DNA from: an uncultured Halomonas sp.
Lineage (GTDB): Bacteria > Pseudomonadota > Gammaproteobacteria > Pseudomonadales > Halomonadaceae
NCBI RefSeq assembly: GCF_946887195.1
Contig: NZ_CAMPKE010000001.1
Span: 62,001 to 126,000 of the forward strand
DNA: 64,000 nucleotides
Direction: 5' to 3'
The translations under genes and the position numbers were made by a program. The notes under the pieces are model-generated. The model was not told the origin of the DNA. It searched no databases and saw nothing but the letters and a program-made list of their open reading frames with translations. Shown here in pieces: positions 41,655 through 50,171 of this stretch (positions are counted from its first letter, which is position 1; each line of letters opens with the position of its first letter).

Positions 41655-42671
41655 ATGCCCCGTGTCATCCGTTTTCATCGGTTTGGGCCCGCCGACGTGC
41701 TCGAATATGAAGAGCAGCCCAAGGCCATGCCCGCGACGGGCGAAGTACTGATCGCCACCCAGGCGATCGGCGTCAATTGGTATGACATTCTCTGGCGGCA
41801 GAACCTGGCACCATCGAAAGCAAGCTTGCCATCGAGGATCGGCTTTGAAATGGCCGGTGTGGTCGAGGCGATCGGCGAGGGTGTCGACGATCTCGCCGTG
41901 GGCGACCGGGTCGCTTGCCTGCCGGCTCACAACCCCAGCCAGTACGCCACTTATGGCGATCATGTCTTGCTGCCGCGCTGTTCGCTGACCCGCTACCCCA
42001 GGCAGCTCAGCGCGATCGAAGCCAGTGTGCATTATACGCCTTTGCTGAATGCCTATTTCGGGCTCGTCGACCTGGCCGATGTGCAACCGGGGCAGCGTGT
42101 GTTGGTGACGGCCGCCAGTCAGGGCGGTGGGCCTTACACCGTGCAGTTGATCAAGGCGCTGGGGGCCAGTGCGATCGCTACGACGCCGTTCGCAGAGGAT
42201 CGCGATTATCTGGTTTCGCTGGGTGCCGAACACGTCATCGTCACCGAGGAACAGGATCTGGTGACGCAAGTCGCCAGGTTGACCGACGGTCGCGGGGTCG
42301 ATGTGGTGATGGATGCGCTGGGAGGCCCGCAGATGACGCTATTGGGCGATGTGCTGGCACCGCGTGGGCGGCTGGTCCTGTACGGGCTGCGGGGCGGCAA
42401 CGAAACCGCGCTTCCCGCCTGCGCCGCGTTCGAGAAGAACATCCAGTTTTTCGTGCACTGCCTGACCAGCTTTACCGGCAAACCCGAGCTCGGTATTCCG
42501 CAAAATTGTGAGGCGCTGCATCGCGCCTTGGCGGTGATCGATCGCATGACCGTCGATCGCGTACTGCTGCCGCAGATCGACTCGGTATTTCCCTTCACGG
42601 AAGTCATCGACGCTCATCGCTACCTGGAAAAGCAGTGCCCACGGCGGGGGCGGGTGGTGCTTGAAGTCTAA
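41655..42671 (+). CDS. mexS: Zinc-independent quinone oxidoreductase, MexS type
   Basis: This is a 338-residue medium-chain dehydrogenase/reductase. It shows GVNWYDILWRQ and the GFEMAGVVEAIGEGV block, the nucleotide-binding VLVTAASQGGGPYTVQLIKALGA, and no structural zinc cysteine cluster, as in quinone reductases. Length and position, divergent from a mexT gene, match MexS of Pseudomonas, whose activity removes a metabolite that triggers MexT. It would therefore be a negative influence on the pump. The AI-2E-type gene begins 5 bases after its stop. Confidence 0.82.
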   Translation: MPRVIRFHRFGPADVLEYEEQPKAMPATGEVLIATQAIGVNWYDILWRQNLAPSKASLPSRIGFEMAGVVEAIGEGVDDLAVGDRVACLPAHNPSQYATYGDHVLLPRCSLTRYPRQLSAIEASVHYTPLLNAYFGLVDLADVQPGQRVLVTAASQGGGPYTVQLIKALGASAIATTPFAEDRDYLVSLGAEHVIVTEEQDLVTQVARLTDGRGVDVVMDALGGPQMTLLGDVLAPRGRLVLYGLRGGNETALPACAAFEKNIQFFVHCLTSFTGKPELGIPQNCEALHRALAVIDRMTVDRVLLPQIDSVFPFTEVIDAHRYLEKQCPRRGRVVLEV

Positions 42672-42676
42672 GCCCG

Positions 42677-44569
42677 TTGATGGGTTTGACGTTCCAGCAG
42701 GCGCCGAATGCAAGGCAACGCCAACTCGATACCGAGAGCAACCGTTTGGACCAACCGCTTGCAAAGGAATCCACCTTGACTCGAATCGCCGCCGGGCTAT
42801 TAGTGATCGCCGGTTTGTACTTGGCGCAAGGTGTATTGATCCCGATTGCCATCGCGATCCTGCTCAGCTTTTTGCTGGCGCCGGTCGCCGATGGCCTCGA
42901 GCGATTTCACCTGCCGCGCATAGCCAGCGTGGTCCTGGTCGGGGCGCTGTCGCTCACACTGATAACCGGGGTCGCCACGCTGCTCGTGTCACAGGCCTAC
43001 GAGGTGGCCGGTTCACTGCCGAAGTACCGCCAGAATATCGAGGAGCGCCTGCGCTTTTTTACAGGCGATGAACCGGGCGGCGTCATCGACGAAGCCGCCA
43101 AGACGATAAAAAAAGCCCGCAAGGAGATCGCCGATGAAAACAAGCAGAAGCAACAGGCGCTCGCCGAGCAGGACGCGGCGTCTGCCGAAAGCGGCCCGAT
43201 ATCGGTCGTCATCCATGAGCCATCGCCGACGGGCCTCGAACTTCTGAATACCTACGCGGGCACGGTTCTTGGACCGGTGGGGCAGGCCGCGCTGGTATTC
43301 ATATTCGTCATTTTCATGCTGTTTCAACGCGAAGACTTGCGCGACCGCCTGATCCGCCTGATGGGGCCGGATCGTCTCGATGCCACGACCGGCGCCATCG
43401 ATGATGCCGGCTCCCGAATCAGCCGCTATTTGTTGATGCAATTGATCATCAATATGACCTACGGGCTGCCGGTCGCGATAGGTCTGTGGCTCTTCGGCGT
43501 GCCGGGCGCACTGCTCTGGGGCTTGCTCGCGGCGCTGCTGCGATTCATCCCTTTCCTCGGCCCCTGGCTGGCCGCCTCCATGCCGATTCTGCTATCGCTC
43601 GCCGTGTTCGAAGGCTGGTATCTGCCGCTGGCGGTAGTCGGTCTGTTCGTGGTGCTGGAGCTGTTTTCTAACAACGTCATCGAGCCCTGGCTCTATGGCT
43701 CGAGTACCGGTCTGTCGCCCGTCGGCGTGATTCTGGCGGTCGTTTTCTGGAGTGCGTTGTGGGGACTCGTGGGTCTGGTCGTTGCGATCCCGGTGACGGT
43801 TTGTCTGGTCGTCGCCGGTCGATATCTGCCGCAGTTCGAGTTCTTCACCATCATGCTGAGCCGGGATCCCGCGCTGACATCCGCGGAGCGCTTTTATCAG
43901 CGCCTCCTGGCCAGGGATCAGGACGAGGCCGAGGATCTGGCACACGACCATGTCGAACGGCACGGCTTGATGAGCCTGTACGACCGGGTCATGGTCCCCG
44001 CGCTGCATCTGGCCGAGCGCAATCGCCACGCCGGGCAACTGGGAGCCGACAAGGTGCAAAGCATACTGGAAGGTATGACCGCCATCGTCGAGGACATGGG
44101 CGAACGGCAACAGCGCACGCTGGATTCGCAGAAGCCGGATGAGCCGTCATCCTCAACGAATGGCGATTACGTCGTGCTCTGCTTGCCGGCCCGGGACAGG
44201 GCCGATGAACTGACCGCCACCATGTTCGCTCAGGTATTGCGCGCCTCAGGTGTGGCGGTCGAAACCGGATCCACGCACGCTCTGGCGAGCGAGGTGGTCG
44301 CGCGGGTCGACGCCGCCACGACACCGCTGGTGTGTATCTCGGCACTGCCACCCGGCGCGGTCAGTCATGCGCGTTATCTGTGCCTGCGCCTCACCAGTCA
44401 CAATGCCGGCTTGCCGATCGTTGTGGGCCTGTGGAACGTCACCGGCAATCTGGAGCGGATGAGCGCGCGTCTCACCGAGGCCGGGGCGAATCAGGTGGTC
44501 ACTACCTTCGAGGGCGGTGCGGACCAGGTACGCCGCAGGCTTTCCAGTTTAGCCCGCACCGCAGATTGA
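42677..44569 (+). CDS. AI-2E family transporter with extra C-terminal domain
   Basis: This is a 630-residue protein. Residues about 30-400 form the PerM/YdiK (AI-2E exporter, UPF0118) domain with seven to eight membrane segments, including GVPGALLWGLLAALLRFIPFLGPWLAA and the late GLVGLVVAIPVTVCLVVAGRYLP. Ordinary members are about 350 residues. Here a charged linker is followed by a soluble domain (about 495-628) with alternating strands and helices beginning VVLCLPARDRADELTATMFAQVLRASG. It resembles a cobalamin-binding-type Rossmann fold but lacks the DxHxxG histidine, so it probably does not bind B12. Transport substrate unknown. It may be co-transcribed with mexS. Confidence 0.8.
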   Translation: MMGLTFQQAPNARQRQLDTESNRLDQPLAKESTLTRIAAGLLVIAGLYLAQGVLIPIAIAILLSFLLAPVADGLERFHLPRIASVVLVGALSLTLITGVATLLVSQAYEVAGSLPKYRQNIEERLRFFTGDEPGGVIDEAAKTIKKARKEIADENKQKQQALAEQDAASAESGPISVVIHEPSPTGLELLNTYAGTVLGPVGQAALVFIFVIFMLFQREDLRDRLIRLMGPDRLDATTGAIDDAGSRISRYLLMQLIINMTYGLPVAIGLWLFGVPGALLWGLLAALLRFIPFLGPWLAASMPILLSLAVFEGWYLPLAVVGLFVVLELFSNNVIEPWLYGSSTGLSPVGVILAVVFWSALWGLVGLVVAIPVTVCLVVAGRYLPQFEFFTIMLSRDPALTSAERFYQRLLARDQDEAEDLAHDHVERHGLMSLYDRVMVPALHLAERNRHAGQLGADKVQSILEGMTAIVEDMGERQQRTLDSQKPDEPSSSTNGDYVVLCLPARDRADELTATMFAQVLRASGVAVETGSTHALASEVVARVDAATTPLVCISALPPGAVSHARYLCLRLTSHNAGLPIVVGLWNVTGNLERMSARLTEAGANQVVTTFEGGADQVRRRLSSLARTAD

Positions 44570-44570
44570 G

Positions 44571-44695
44571 CGTCAATCTCGCTCCATCGCCAGGCTTTCG
44601 GCGATGGCTTTGATGCGCCGGGCGCGTTCGAGGTAGCAGTCGCGAAATAGCCCAGCGCTCGGCTAGCGGGCGGAGGACCAACGCCTCCTGGGGTG
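44571..44695 (-). pseudogene. Chimeric scar: citE 3' end joined to a hydrolase fragment
   Basis: Bases 44571-44619 repeat the last codons of the citE-like gene (48098-48146) with only two differences, including the same ESLAMERD-stop on the minus strand. From 44620 the sequence switches to a degraded copy of an internal part of the alpha/beta-hydrolase gene (46446-46525), sharing GGGCGCGTTCGA and AGTCGCGAAA blocks with small deletions. Both parts have the orientation of their parents. No intact reading frame remains. The scar marks the left edge of the lipoprotein/hydrolase block. Confidence 0.75.
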
Positions 44696-44702
44696 GCCGG
44701 TA

Positions 44703-45905
44703 TTATTCGCCGACCCACTCCTTGGTCAGCGTGCGTTGCTCTGGATCGTAGCGGTAAACCGTGATGCCGCCATCGTCGCGATGCCCGGTGACCAGTACAT
44801 TGGCCTGGGGCGAGGTGGCGATGCTCAGGCTACGCAGATACGACGAGGTCGACGGCCAGGGTTCCGTGCCGAGGTTGAAGTATTTCTGCGGCCAGGGATT
44901 GCCGGCCTCGAACAGTGCGACCCAGTGGCTGTAGGTGCCGAAGCGTAGGAACTCCTCGCTATCGTTGATAAAGGCCAGTGCGACGGTGGCAGTGGTTGCC
45001 AGCTGCCGATTTCCCCAGCGATTCGGTTCATCTGCCAAGGGTTCAGGAATGAGCTGGCTCTTATCCCATTGCTGACTGCTATCAGCACCATCAGGTGCAT
45101 CCTCCAAAAAAATGCCATGGATGTAATCCGCCATACGATGGCGCTCTTTGGGATGATCGGTATTCCAGTACAAACCGATGGTATTTTCATCGCCGCTGAC
45201 GACCCACTGGCCATTGGGGCTGATGACTGCGTCTACCTTCGAGCTATTGCCGGGTAGTTGAGCAATAGGTTGGAGGGTGTCTAGATCCCACAAAACAGGC
45301 AAGGCGTAATTGCTCCAGCGCTGCTTGGGGGCAAGAGGCGGATACTCTTCGATGTCATAGCCATCATGTGTCGTGGACCCGGCAGAAACGAATAGCCCTT
45401 TTTCTTCCGAGATACTGAGATGCAATAGCTTCCCGGTACCTAGAAAACTTGGTGAAATGCCATCCTCTTTAACGGGCACCATCTCATCGCCATAGCCTGC
45501 AAAGAGGCTCCACTCATCATCCGAAGCGATGTAGTGGGTTAGCGAAGTGTCCATGACATGGCCATAGGTGGGAAAATGCGAAAACTCCTTGAGTACTTCG
45601 CCACCGACCGTTTGTACCTGCACAGTATCGTCAAGGTTCTGCCATAGAAAGGCCTTGCGGTCGTGAATAAAGTAGGCGCTGTAGATATTGGCGTTGGTCG
45701 AAAGAATCTCTCGGCTATGTTGTTGTAAATCCCAAAGCACCAAGTGCTGGGATTTATGCGTGCTGATGGCGTAGCGCCCATCACTGGACACACCGATAAC
45801 CATGGCTGGGCCTAGCTCGCCACCGGGCTGCCTGCTCTGAGACGAGCATGCCGTGATAAATACGGTAAGGCTCAATACACAGAGTCTTTTTAAATATTGC
45901 TTCAC
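44703..45905 (-). CDS. Beta-propeller-like lipoprotein, candidate immunity protein
   Basis: This is a 400-residue protein starting at GTG 45905, which gives a compact lipoprotein signal with lipobox FITAC and lipidated Cys20; a TTG at 45959 would add a long N-terminus overlapping the upstream gene. The mature part has repeated strand patterns of WD40/beta-propeller type (VIGVSSDGRYAISTH, HLVLWDLQ, AVISPNGQWVVSGDE, LSIATSPQANVLVTGH). It starts 10 bases after the hydrolase stop on the same strand. That arrangement, and its likely periplasmic location, suits an immunity protein that blocks the neighbouring lipase-like enzyme. Base composition is lower in GC than its neighbours. Confidence 0.65.
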   Translation of the reverse strand: MKQYLKRLCVLSLTVFITACSSQSRQPGGELGPAMVIGVSSDGRYAISTHKSQHLVLWDLQQHSREILSTNANIYSAYFIHDRKAFLWQNLDDTVQVQTVGGEVLKEFSHFPTYGHVMDTSLTHYIASDDEWSLFAGYGDEMVPVKEDGISPSFLGTGKLLHLSISEEKGLFVSAGSTTHDGYDIEEYPPLAPKQRWSNYALPVLWDLDTLQPIAQLPGNSSKVDAVISPNGQWVVSGDENTIGLYWNTDHPKERHRMADYIHGIFLEDAPDGADSSQQWDKSQLIPEPLADEPNRWGNRQLATTATVALAFINDSEEFLRFGTYSHWVALFEAGNPWPQKYFNLGTEPWPSTSSYLRSLSIATSPQANVLVTGHRDDGGITVYRYDPEQRTLTKEWVGE

Positions 45906-45915
45906 TATTTTGCGG

Positions 45916-47826
45916 TTAATAGCGGCCAAAGCGTGAGTTCCTTTTGATTCGTTCAACAATGCCTTCCTGATAGCTCTTGATAAAGATTTTTTCGGTGGGG
46001 TACTTCATCCCCGAATGCTCGAATAGCCAGGTCGATTGATCGACAAAATCAAAGCTGTCGTTACCCAACTTTCGGGCGAAGAAATCGATCCTCCTAACCT
46101 CATCAAATCCCACCAGGCCCAGCGCCGGCCTTACCCGCCGATCGCGCGGTTGCCAGTTGTCGCGCTGGCCCAATAACCGCAGGCGCTCGGCGAAGCGTTC
46201 CGCCATCAGCTCACCAATCTTGCCATGATGCGAGAGCGGCTTGAGCAGATCGTACTCGGGTAGCGGGGCATCCGGGTCGAGCGGGCCGATGGGGCTTGCC
46301 GCCGCTACCCGGCGCGCCTCGTCGATGATGGCGCGTTCGAGGGCATCCCAGGCGCGCTCGATGCGGTATTGGATATGGGGCTCGTCTCGGGCGCGCTGGT
46401 GCAGATGAACCGATAGCGCGTCTTCCCAGCCGCCACCCAGCGCGCGGGCGCGTTCGAAGTAATAGTCGCGAAAATAGCCCAGGCCGCCGGCGACCAGCGG
46501 CGGAAAGGTCCACCACTTCTTGGGGTAGGCGCCGCCGAGCTCGCCCAGGCGATCATCCTGGGTTGCGCCGACGAAGGCCGCGAGGTCGTTCAGCCAGTCG
46601 CGGGGATCGTACCATTGCTCGCTATCGACTTCGCCGTTGGGCCCCAGAATGCCGTCTTCGCGGGAGTGCAGCACCACAAGATTCTTTACTGAGCGATGCG
46701 CCATGGGGAAGGTGCCCATGCCTAGTGGGTGCGTCTCGCGGCCCGGCGAGCTCTGGCCGAAACTCTCGTCGTAGCCGCCCTTCAATGCCGAGGCGGTAAA
46801 CGGGCTATCCGGCGACAAGGCGTTGTCGGCCACCGCGGGTTCCCACAGGAACAGGTTGTCGATGCACGCACCCGTTATACGATCGCCGAGGATGTTCAGC
46901 GCGCAGAGCACCACCCGTGCGCCCAGCGAATGGCTGACGATATTGATCGCGAGCTTGGCCTCGATCAACTGCCCCAGCACCGTGACCAGCCGTCGGCCGC
47001 TCTGCATGGCGCTGAATTCGGCCTCGATGAAGGCGGTCGAACCGGTATCGCCGGGCCAGGCGATGCCCACCACCCGGCTGTAGGGTCGCCAGTCGTCGTC
47101 CGTCATCCCGGCGGCACGATTAAGTTGATACTCCATGCTGGTTAGCCAACCACAGGCGCCGCTGCCATTCAGTCCGCGCATATCGGCATCCAGGGCCTGG
47201 CTCTGGCACAGCGTGGAGACCGTGGCGTCACCGCTGGGGCGCAGCAGCGGGGCGCCCAGCAGGAACGGCCCGCCGGCGTTAGCGGCCTCGGCCTCGGCAC
47301 TGAAGCGGCCCCAGTCGCCGCGCCCGACGTTATAGCCATGCACGAACAGCGTGGCGCTTCCGCCATCCCGTCGTAATTGCTCGAGCTGGTCGTCGCTCAG
47401 ACGATCCGCACCGCTACCTGGCGGGGTATGCAGGTCGATGAGGACCGGTGGCAGCAGGTAGGTCGCGGTCACGGTGGTCTCGTGCATCACCGCGTTGGTC
47501 TCCGGCGCGCCCAGCCCCGCCGCGACGGGATGCACCGGCCGGTCGTCGACGGCGACCAGGTGCCGCCCCGGCGCGTTCAGCAGTTGCCAGGAGAAGAGCC
47601 CCGCGATCACCCCAAGATGCTGGCTGACACCCTCAGCATCGGTAATACCGACGTAGCTTTTCAGGCGGCTGTCGCGCACCTCGACCCGGATGCCCTCGGG
47701 TAGCGGTCGTCCCAGAGTGTCCTTGTGTTCGAGAATCACCCATACCTTGGCCGCGCAGTCGGCGGGCATCTCCGCGCCGATACCCGTGTAGCAACTAGGT
47801 TGAAAGGGCAGCCAGTCATAAATCAT
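45916..47826 (-). CDS. Large alpha/beta-hydrolase, candidate lipase effector
   Basis: This is a 636-residue protein without a signal peptide. Residues about 25-130 form a beta-rich N-terminal domain (KVWVILEHKDTLGRPLPEGIRVEV). From about 155 an alpha/beta-hydrolase core follows, with LFVHGYNVG (oxyanion region, 160-168), VSHSLGARV with nucleophile Ser300, and VLHSREDG around 386-392 supplying a possible acid. A C-terminal part of about 230 residues has no clear family. Lack of a leader, the fused accessory domains and an adjacent lipoprotein gene resemble type VI secretion Tle phospholipase pairs. No VgrG, PAAR or T6SS gene is in the window, so this is inference. The GGGAG site precedes ATG 47826. 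Confidence 0.65.
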   Translation of the reverse strand: MIYDWLPFQPSCYTGIGAEMPADCAAKVWVILEHKDTLGRPLPEGIRVEVRDSRLKSYVGITDAEGVSQHLGVIAGLFSWQLLNAPGRHLVAVDDRPVHPVAAGLGAPETNAVMHETTVTATYLLPPVLIDLHTPPGSGADRLSDDQLEQLRRDGGSATLFVHGYNVGRGDWGRFSAEAEAANAGGPFLLGAPLLRPSGDATVSTLCQSQALDADMRGLNGSGACGWLTSMEYQLNRAAGMTDDDWRPYSRVVGIAWPGDTGSTAFIEAEFSAMQSGRRLVTVLGQLIEAKLAINIVSHSLGARVVLCALNILGDRITGACIDNLFLWEPAVADNALSPDSPFTASALKGGYDESFGQSSPGRETHPLGMGTFPMAHRSVKNLVVLHSREDGILGPNGEVDSEQWYDPRDWLNDLAAFVGATQDDRLGELGGAYPKKWWTFPPLVAGGLGYFRDYYFERARALGGGWEDALSVHLHQRARDEPHIQYRIERAWDALERAIIDEARRVAAASPIGPLDPDAPLPEYDLLKPLSHHGKIGELMAERFAERLRLLGQRDNWQPRDRRVRPALGLVGFDEVRRIDFFARKLGNDSFDFVDQSTWLFEHSGMKYPTEKIFIKSYQEGIVERIKRNSRFGRY

Positions 47827-47970
47827 TGCGGTTCTCCCGTGCAGGATGCCTTATCGCACGCGAGGCGTTGTTCCAGTGCAGCCAGTTTGGCCTGCCAAGA
47901 ATACCGTCGACACGCGATTTGAGCAGCCACTGGGGCGATAGGGAGGGCGGGCGGGTCGAACGGGCCATGG

Positions 47971-48004
47971 GCGTTCCTTGACGGGATGAGCGAACAAGGA
48001 ACGC
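47971..48004. repeat. Perfect inverted repeat between hydrolase and citE
   Basis: GCGTTCCTTG (47971-47980) and CAAGGAACGC (47995-48004) are perfectly complementary across a 14-base centre. It lies about 145 bases upstream of the hydrolase start and about 95 bases past the citE stop. There is no T-run on either side. It could be an operator, a transcript-end hairpin or a recombination remnant. Nothing else is recognisable in 47827-48099 apart from an AT-rich patch at 48030-48070. Confidence 0.5.
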
Positions 48005-48099
48005 TACGTGAAGCGAGTCGGTGTGGTAATGGCTAATCGATTAAAGTTATGTAGGAAATATCTTACAAAAAGGGACGCATCGACACACGATGTCTGCCG

Positions 48100-48936
48100 T
48101 CAGTCTCGCTCCATCGCCAGGCTTTCGGCGATGCCTTTGATGCGCCTTGCACGCTCGATGACCGGGGCGTCGACCATCTGGCCATCGACGCTGAATGCGC
48201 CGTGTTCGCGCTCGGCGGCCTCCAGCACGCGCTGCGCCCAGGCGAGTTCGGCGAGGCTCGGCGAAAACGCTTGGTGAATGGGCTCCAACTGGCGCGGATG
48301 AATGCACAGCATGCCGGCGAACCCCATATCGCGGGCGCGTGTCGCCGCGAGTCGCACGCCGTGGCTGTCATCGATGGCGGGATGAACGCTTTCAATCGGT
48401 GCCGACAACCCCGCCGCGCTGGAGTGAACCCGCAACTGATAACGGGCCTGATCGAGCAGGCGCTCGGCGCCTTCGCTGCCTGGCGTCAGGCCTAGCTCCA
48501 GGCCCAGATCCAACGCGCCGAAACTCAAGCGCTCGACCCCCGTGACGCAGGCCAGGCTCGCTAGCGTCAATAGTCCCTGCGCGGTCTCGATCAGCGGCCA
48601 TAGCGGCTTGCCGCAGGTTGCGGCGTGCTCGAGTGCCGCAGTGCTCTGCGCCTTGGGCACGACGATTCCCTGAATACCGGCATGGCGCCGGCACAGTGCC
48701 AAATCATCCGCGAAGTGTTGGGTGTCGTGCGCATTGATGCGCACATGAATGGCGGCTTCCGGTGAGTCGCGAAGATAGGCATCGAGGCTATCGCGTGCCG
48801 AGCGCTTATCGGCTTCGGCAACGGCATCCTCGAGATCGACGATCACCACATCCGCGCCGCTGGCCAGTGCCTTGGCGATACGCTCGACGCGGGTGGCGGG
48901 TACGAATAACGCGGAGCGACACAGACGCTGGGACAT
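48100..48936 (-). CDS. ccl: HpcH/HpaI/CitE-type lyase, probable citramalyl-CoA lyase
   Basis: This is a 278-residue CitE-like TIM-barrel lyase (RSALFVPATRVERIAKAL, DVVIVDLEDAV, VRINAHDT, IVVPKAQS, PLIETAQGLL, IHPRQLEPI). Residues for Mg and acyl-CoA binding (Arg in RIN, Glu in IET) are present. In the itaconate pathway it cleaves (S)-citramalyl-CoA to pyruvate and acetyl-CoA. ATG 48936 is preceded by AGGAGG; an earlier ATG at 48969 overlaps the CoA-transferase stop. It is the last gene of the operon, with the order of the Pseudomonas ict-ich-ccl locus. Its last codons are repeated at 44571-44619. Confidence 0.85.
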   Translation of the reverse strand: MSQRLCRSALFVPATRVERIAKALASGADVVIVDLEDAVAEADKRSARDSLDAYLRDSPEAAIHVRINAHDTQHFADDLALCRRHAGIQGIVVPKAQSTAALEHAATCGKPLWPLIETAQGLLTLASLACVTGVERLSFGALDLGLELGLTPGSEGAERLLDQARYQLRVHSSAAGLSAPIESVHPAIDDSHGVRLAATRARDMGFAGMLCIHPRQLEPIHQAFSPSLAELAWAQRVLEAAEREHGAFSVDGQMVDAPVIERARRIKGIAESLAMERD

Positions 48937-48965
48937 CGATGCCTCCTGATGGGAAACGGGCTGGC

Positions 48966-50171
48966 TCATAGGCTACCGGCGTCCCGCAGGCGCGCGATAT
49001 CGTCCTGGGCGTAGCCCAGCTCGGCAAGAATGCGTTCGCTGTGCTCGCCGAGTGCCGGCACACCGTCCATGCGTGGCGTGAAGGCATTGCTGCGGCCCGG
49101 CGGCAGCAGTGCGGGTAGCGTGCCGCTGGGGCTTTCGATGCTCGTCCAGCGCTGACGCGCGCTCAACTGCGGGTGTTTCCAGACACCGTGCATGTCGTTG
49201 ACATGGGCATTGGCGATCTGCGCGCCATCGAGCCGTGCGATCACGTCATCGGCGCTCAGCGTCGAGAACGTGGCGTGGATGATCTCGCGCAGCGCCTCGC
49301 GATTGGCGACTCGCTTGAAGTTCGCCGCGAAGCGTTCATCATCGCCGAGAGCGGGCTGTTCAAGCACCTGAGTGCAGAATACCTGCCACTCGCGCTCGTT
49401 CTGCAGCCCCAGCATCACCGTCTGGCCATCGCCGGTGGCGAAGGGGCCATAGGGGTAGATGGTGGCATGCGCGGCGCCGGCCCGAGGCGGTGGCTCGGCC
49501 CCTTCGAAAGCGTAGTACATCGGGTAGCCCATCCACTCCACCAGGCTTTCCAGCATCGACACGTCGATATGGCTGCCTTCGCCGGTCCGGCCACGCAGCA
49601 ACAGCGCCGAGAGGATGCTGCTCTGGGCATACATGCCGGCGGCGATATCGGCGATCGAGCAACCCGCCTTGGCCATCTCGTCGTCGCCCGGCCCGCCGGT
49701 GACCGAGAGAAAGCCGCCCTCGCTCTGGATCAACAGATCGTAGGCTTTCTTGTCCTGATAGGGGCCGCCTTCGCCATAACCCGAGATATCGCAGACGATC
49801 AGTCGAGGGAAGCGTTCATGCAGTGCCGCGAACGACAGTCCCAAACGCGCGGCGGCGCCCGGTGCGAGATTCTGCACCAGCACGTCGGCCTCACCCAGCA
49901 AGCGGTCGAGTATTTCAAGGCCTTCGTCATGCTTGAGGTTGAGCGTCAGGCTCTCCTTGGAGCGGTTGGTCCACACGAAGTGCGAGGCCAGGCCGCGCAC
50001 GCGCTCATCGTAGCCACGCGCGAAATCGCCGACGCCGGGGCGCTCGACCTTGATCACCCGGGCGCCGAGATCGGCGAGCTGGCGGGTGCAGAAGGGCGCG
50101 GCAATCGCATGTTCCAGGCTGACGACGGTGATGCCGGCCAGCGGTCGCTGGCCATTCGCGGTATTCATCAT
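48966..50171 (-). CDS. ict: Class III CoA-transferase, probable itaconate CoA-transferase
   Basis: This is a 401-residue CaiB/BaiF (formyl-CoA transferase type) enzyme. Family blocks are LEHAIAAPFCTRQLADLGARVIKVERPGVGDFAR, the catalytic Asp region VCDISGYGEGGPY, and YDLLIQSEGGFLSVTG. With succinyl-CoA as likely donor it would make itaconyl-CoA. Start at 50171 overlaps the upstream MmgE/PrpD stop by 4 bases; the longer ORF to 50258 is rejected. Position between PrpD and citramalyl-CoA lyase matches the itaconate operon of Pseudomonas aeruginosa. Confidence 0.85.
   Translation of the reverse strand: MMNTANGQRPLAGITVVSLEHAIAAPFCTRQLADLGARVIKVERPGVGDFARGYDERVRGLASHFVWTNRSKESLTLNLKHDEGLEILDRLLGEADVLVQNLAPGAAARLGLSFAALHERFPRLIVCDISGYGEGGPYQDKKAYDLLIQSEGGFLSVTGGPGDDEMAKAGCSIADIAAGMYAQSSILSALLLRGRTGEGSHIDVSMLESLVEWMGYPMYYAFEGAEPPPRAGAAHATIYPYGPFATGDGQTVMLGLQNEREWQVFCTQVLEQPALGDDERFAANFKRVANREALREIIHATFSTLSADDVIARLDGAQIANAHVNDMHGVWKHPQLSARQRWTSIESPSGTLPALLPPGRSNAFTPRMDGVPALGEHSERILAELGYAQDDIARLRDAGSL

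Noticed and set aside
47816..47968. Possible 50-codon minus-strand ORF (MARSTRPPSL start) just upstream of the hydrolase, overlapping its start, with an AAGGAA site
   Set aside because: No recognisable domain and a composition similar to neighbouring noncoding frames; the overlap alone is not enough to call a gene.
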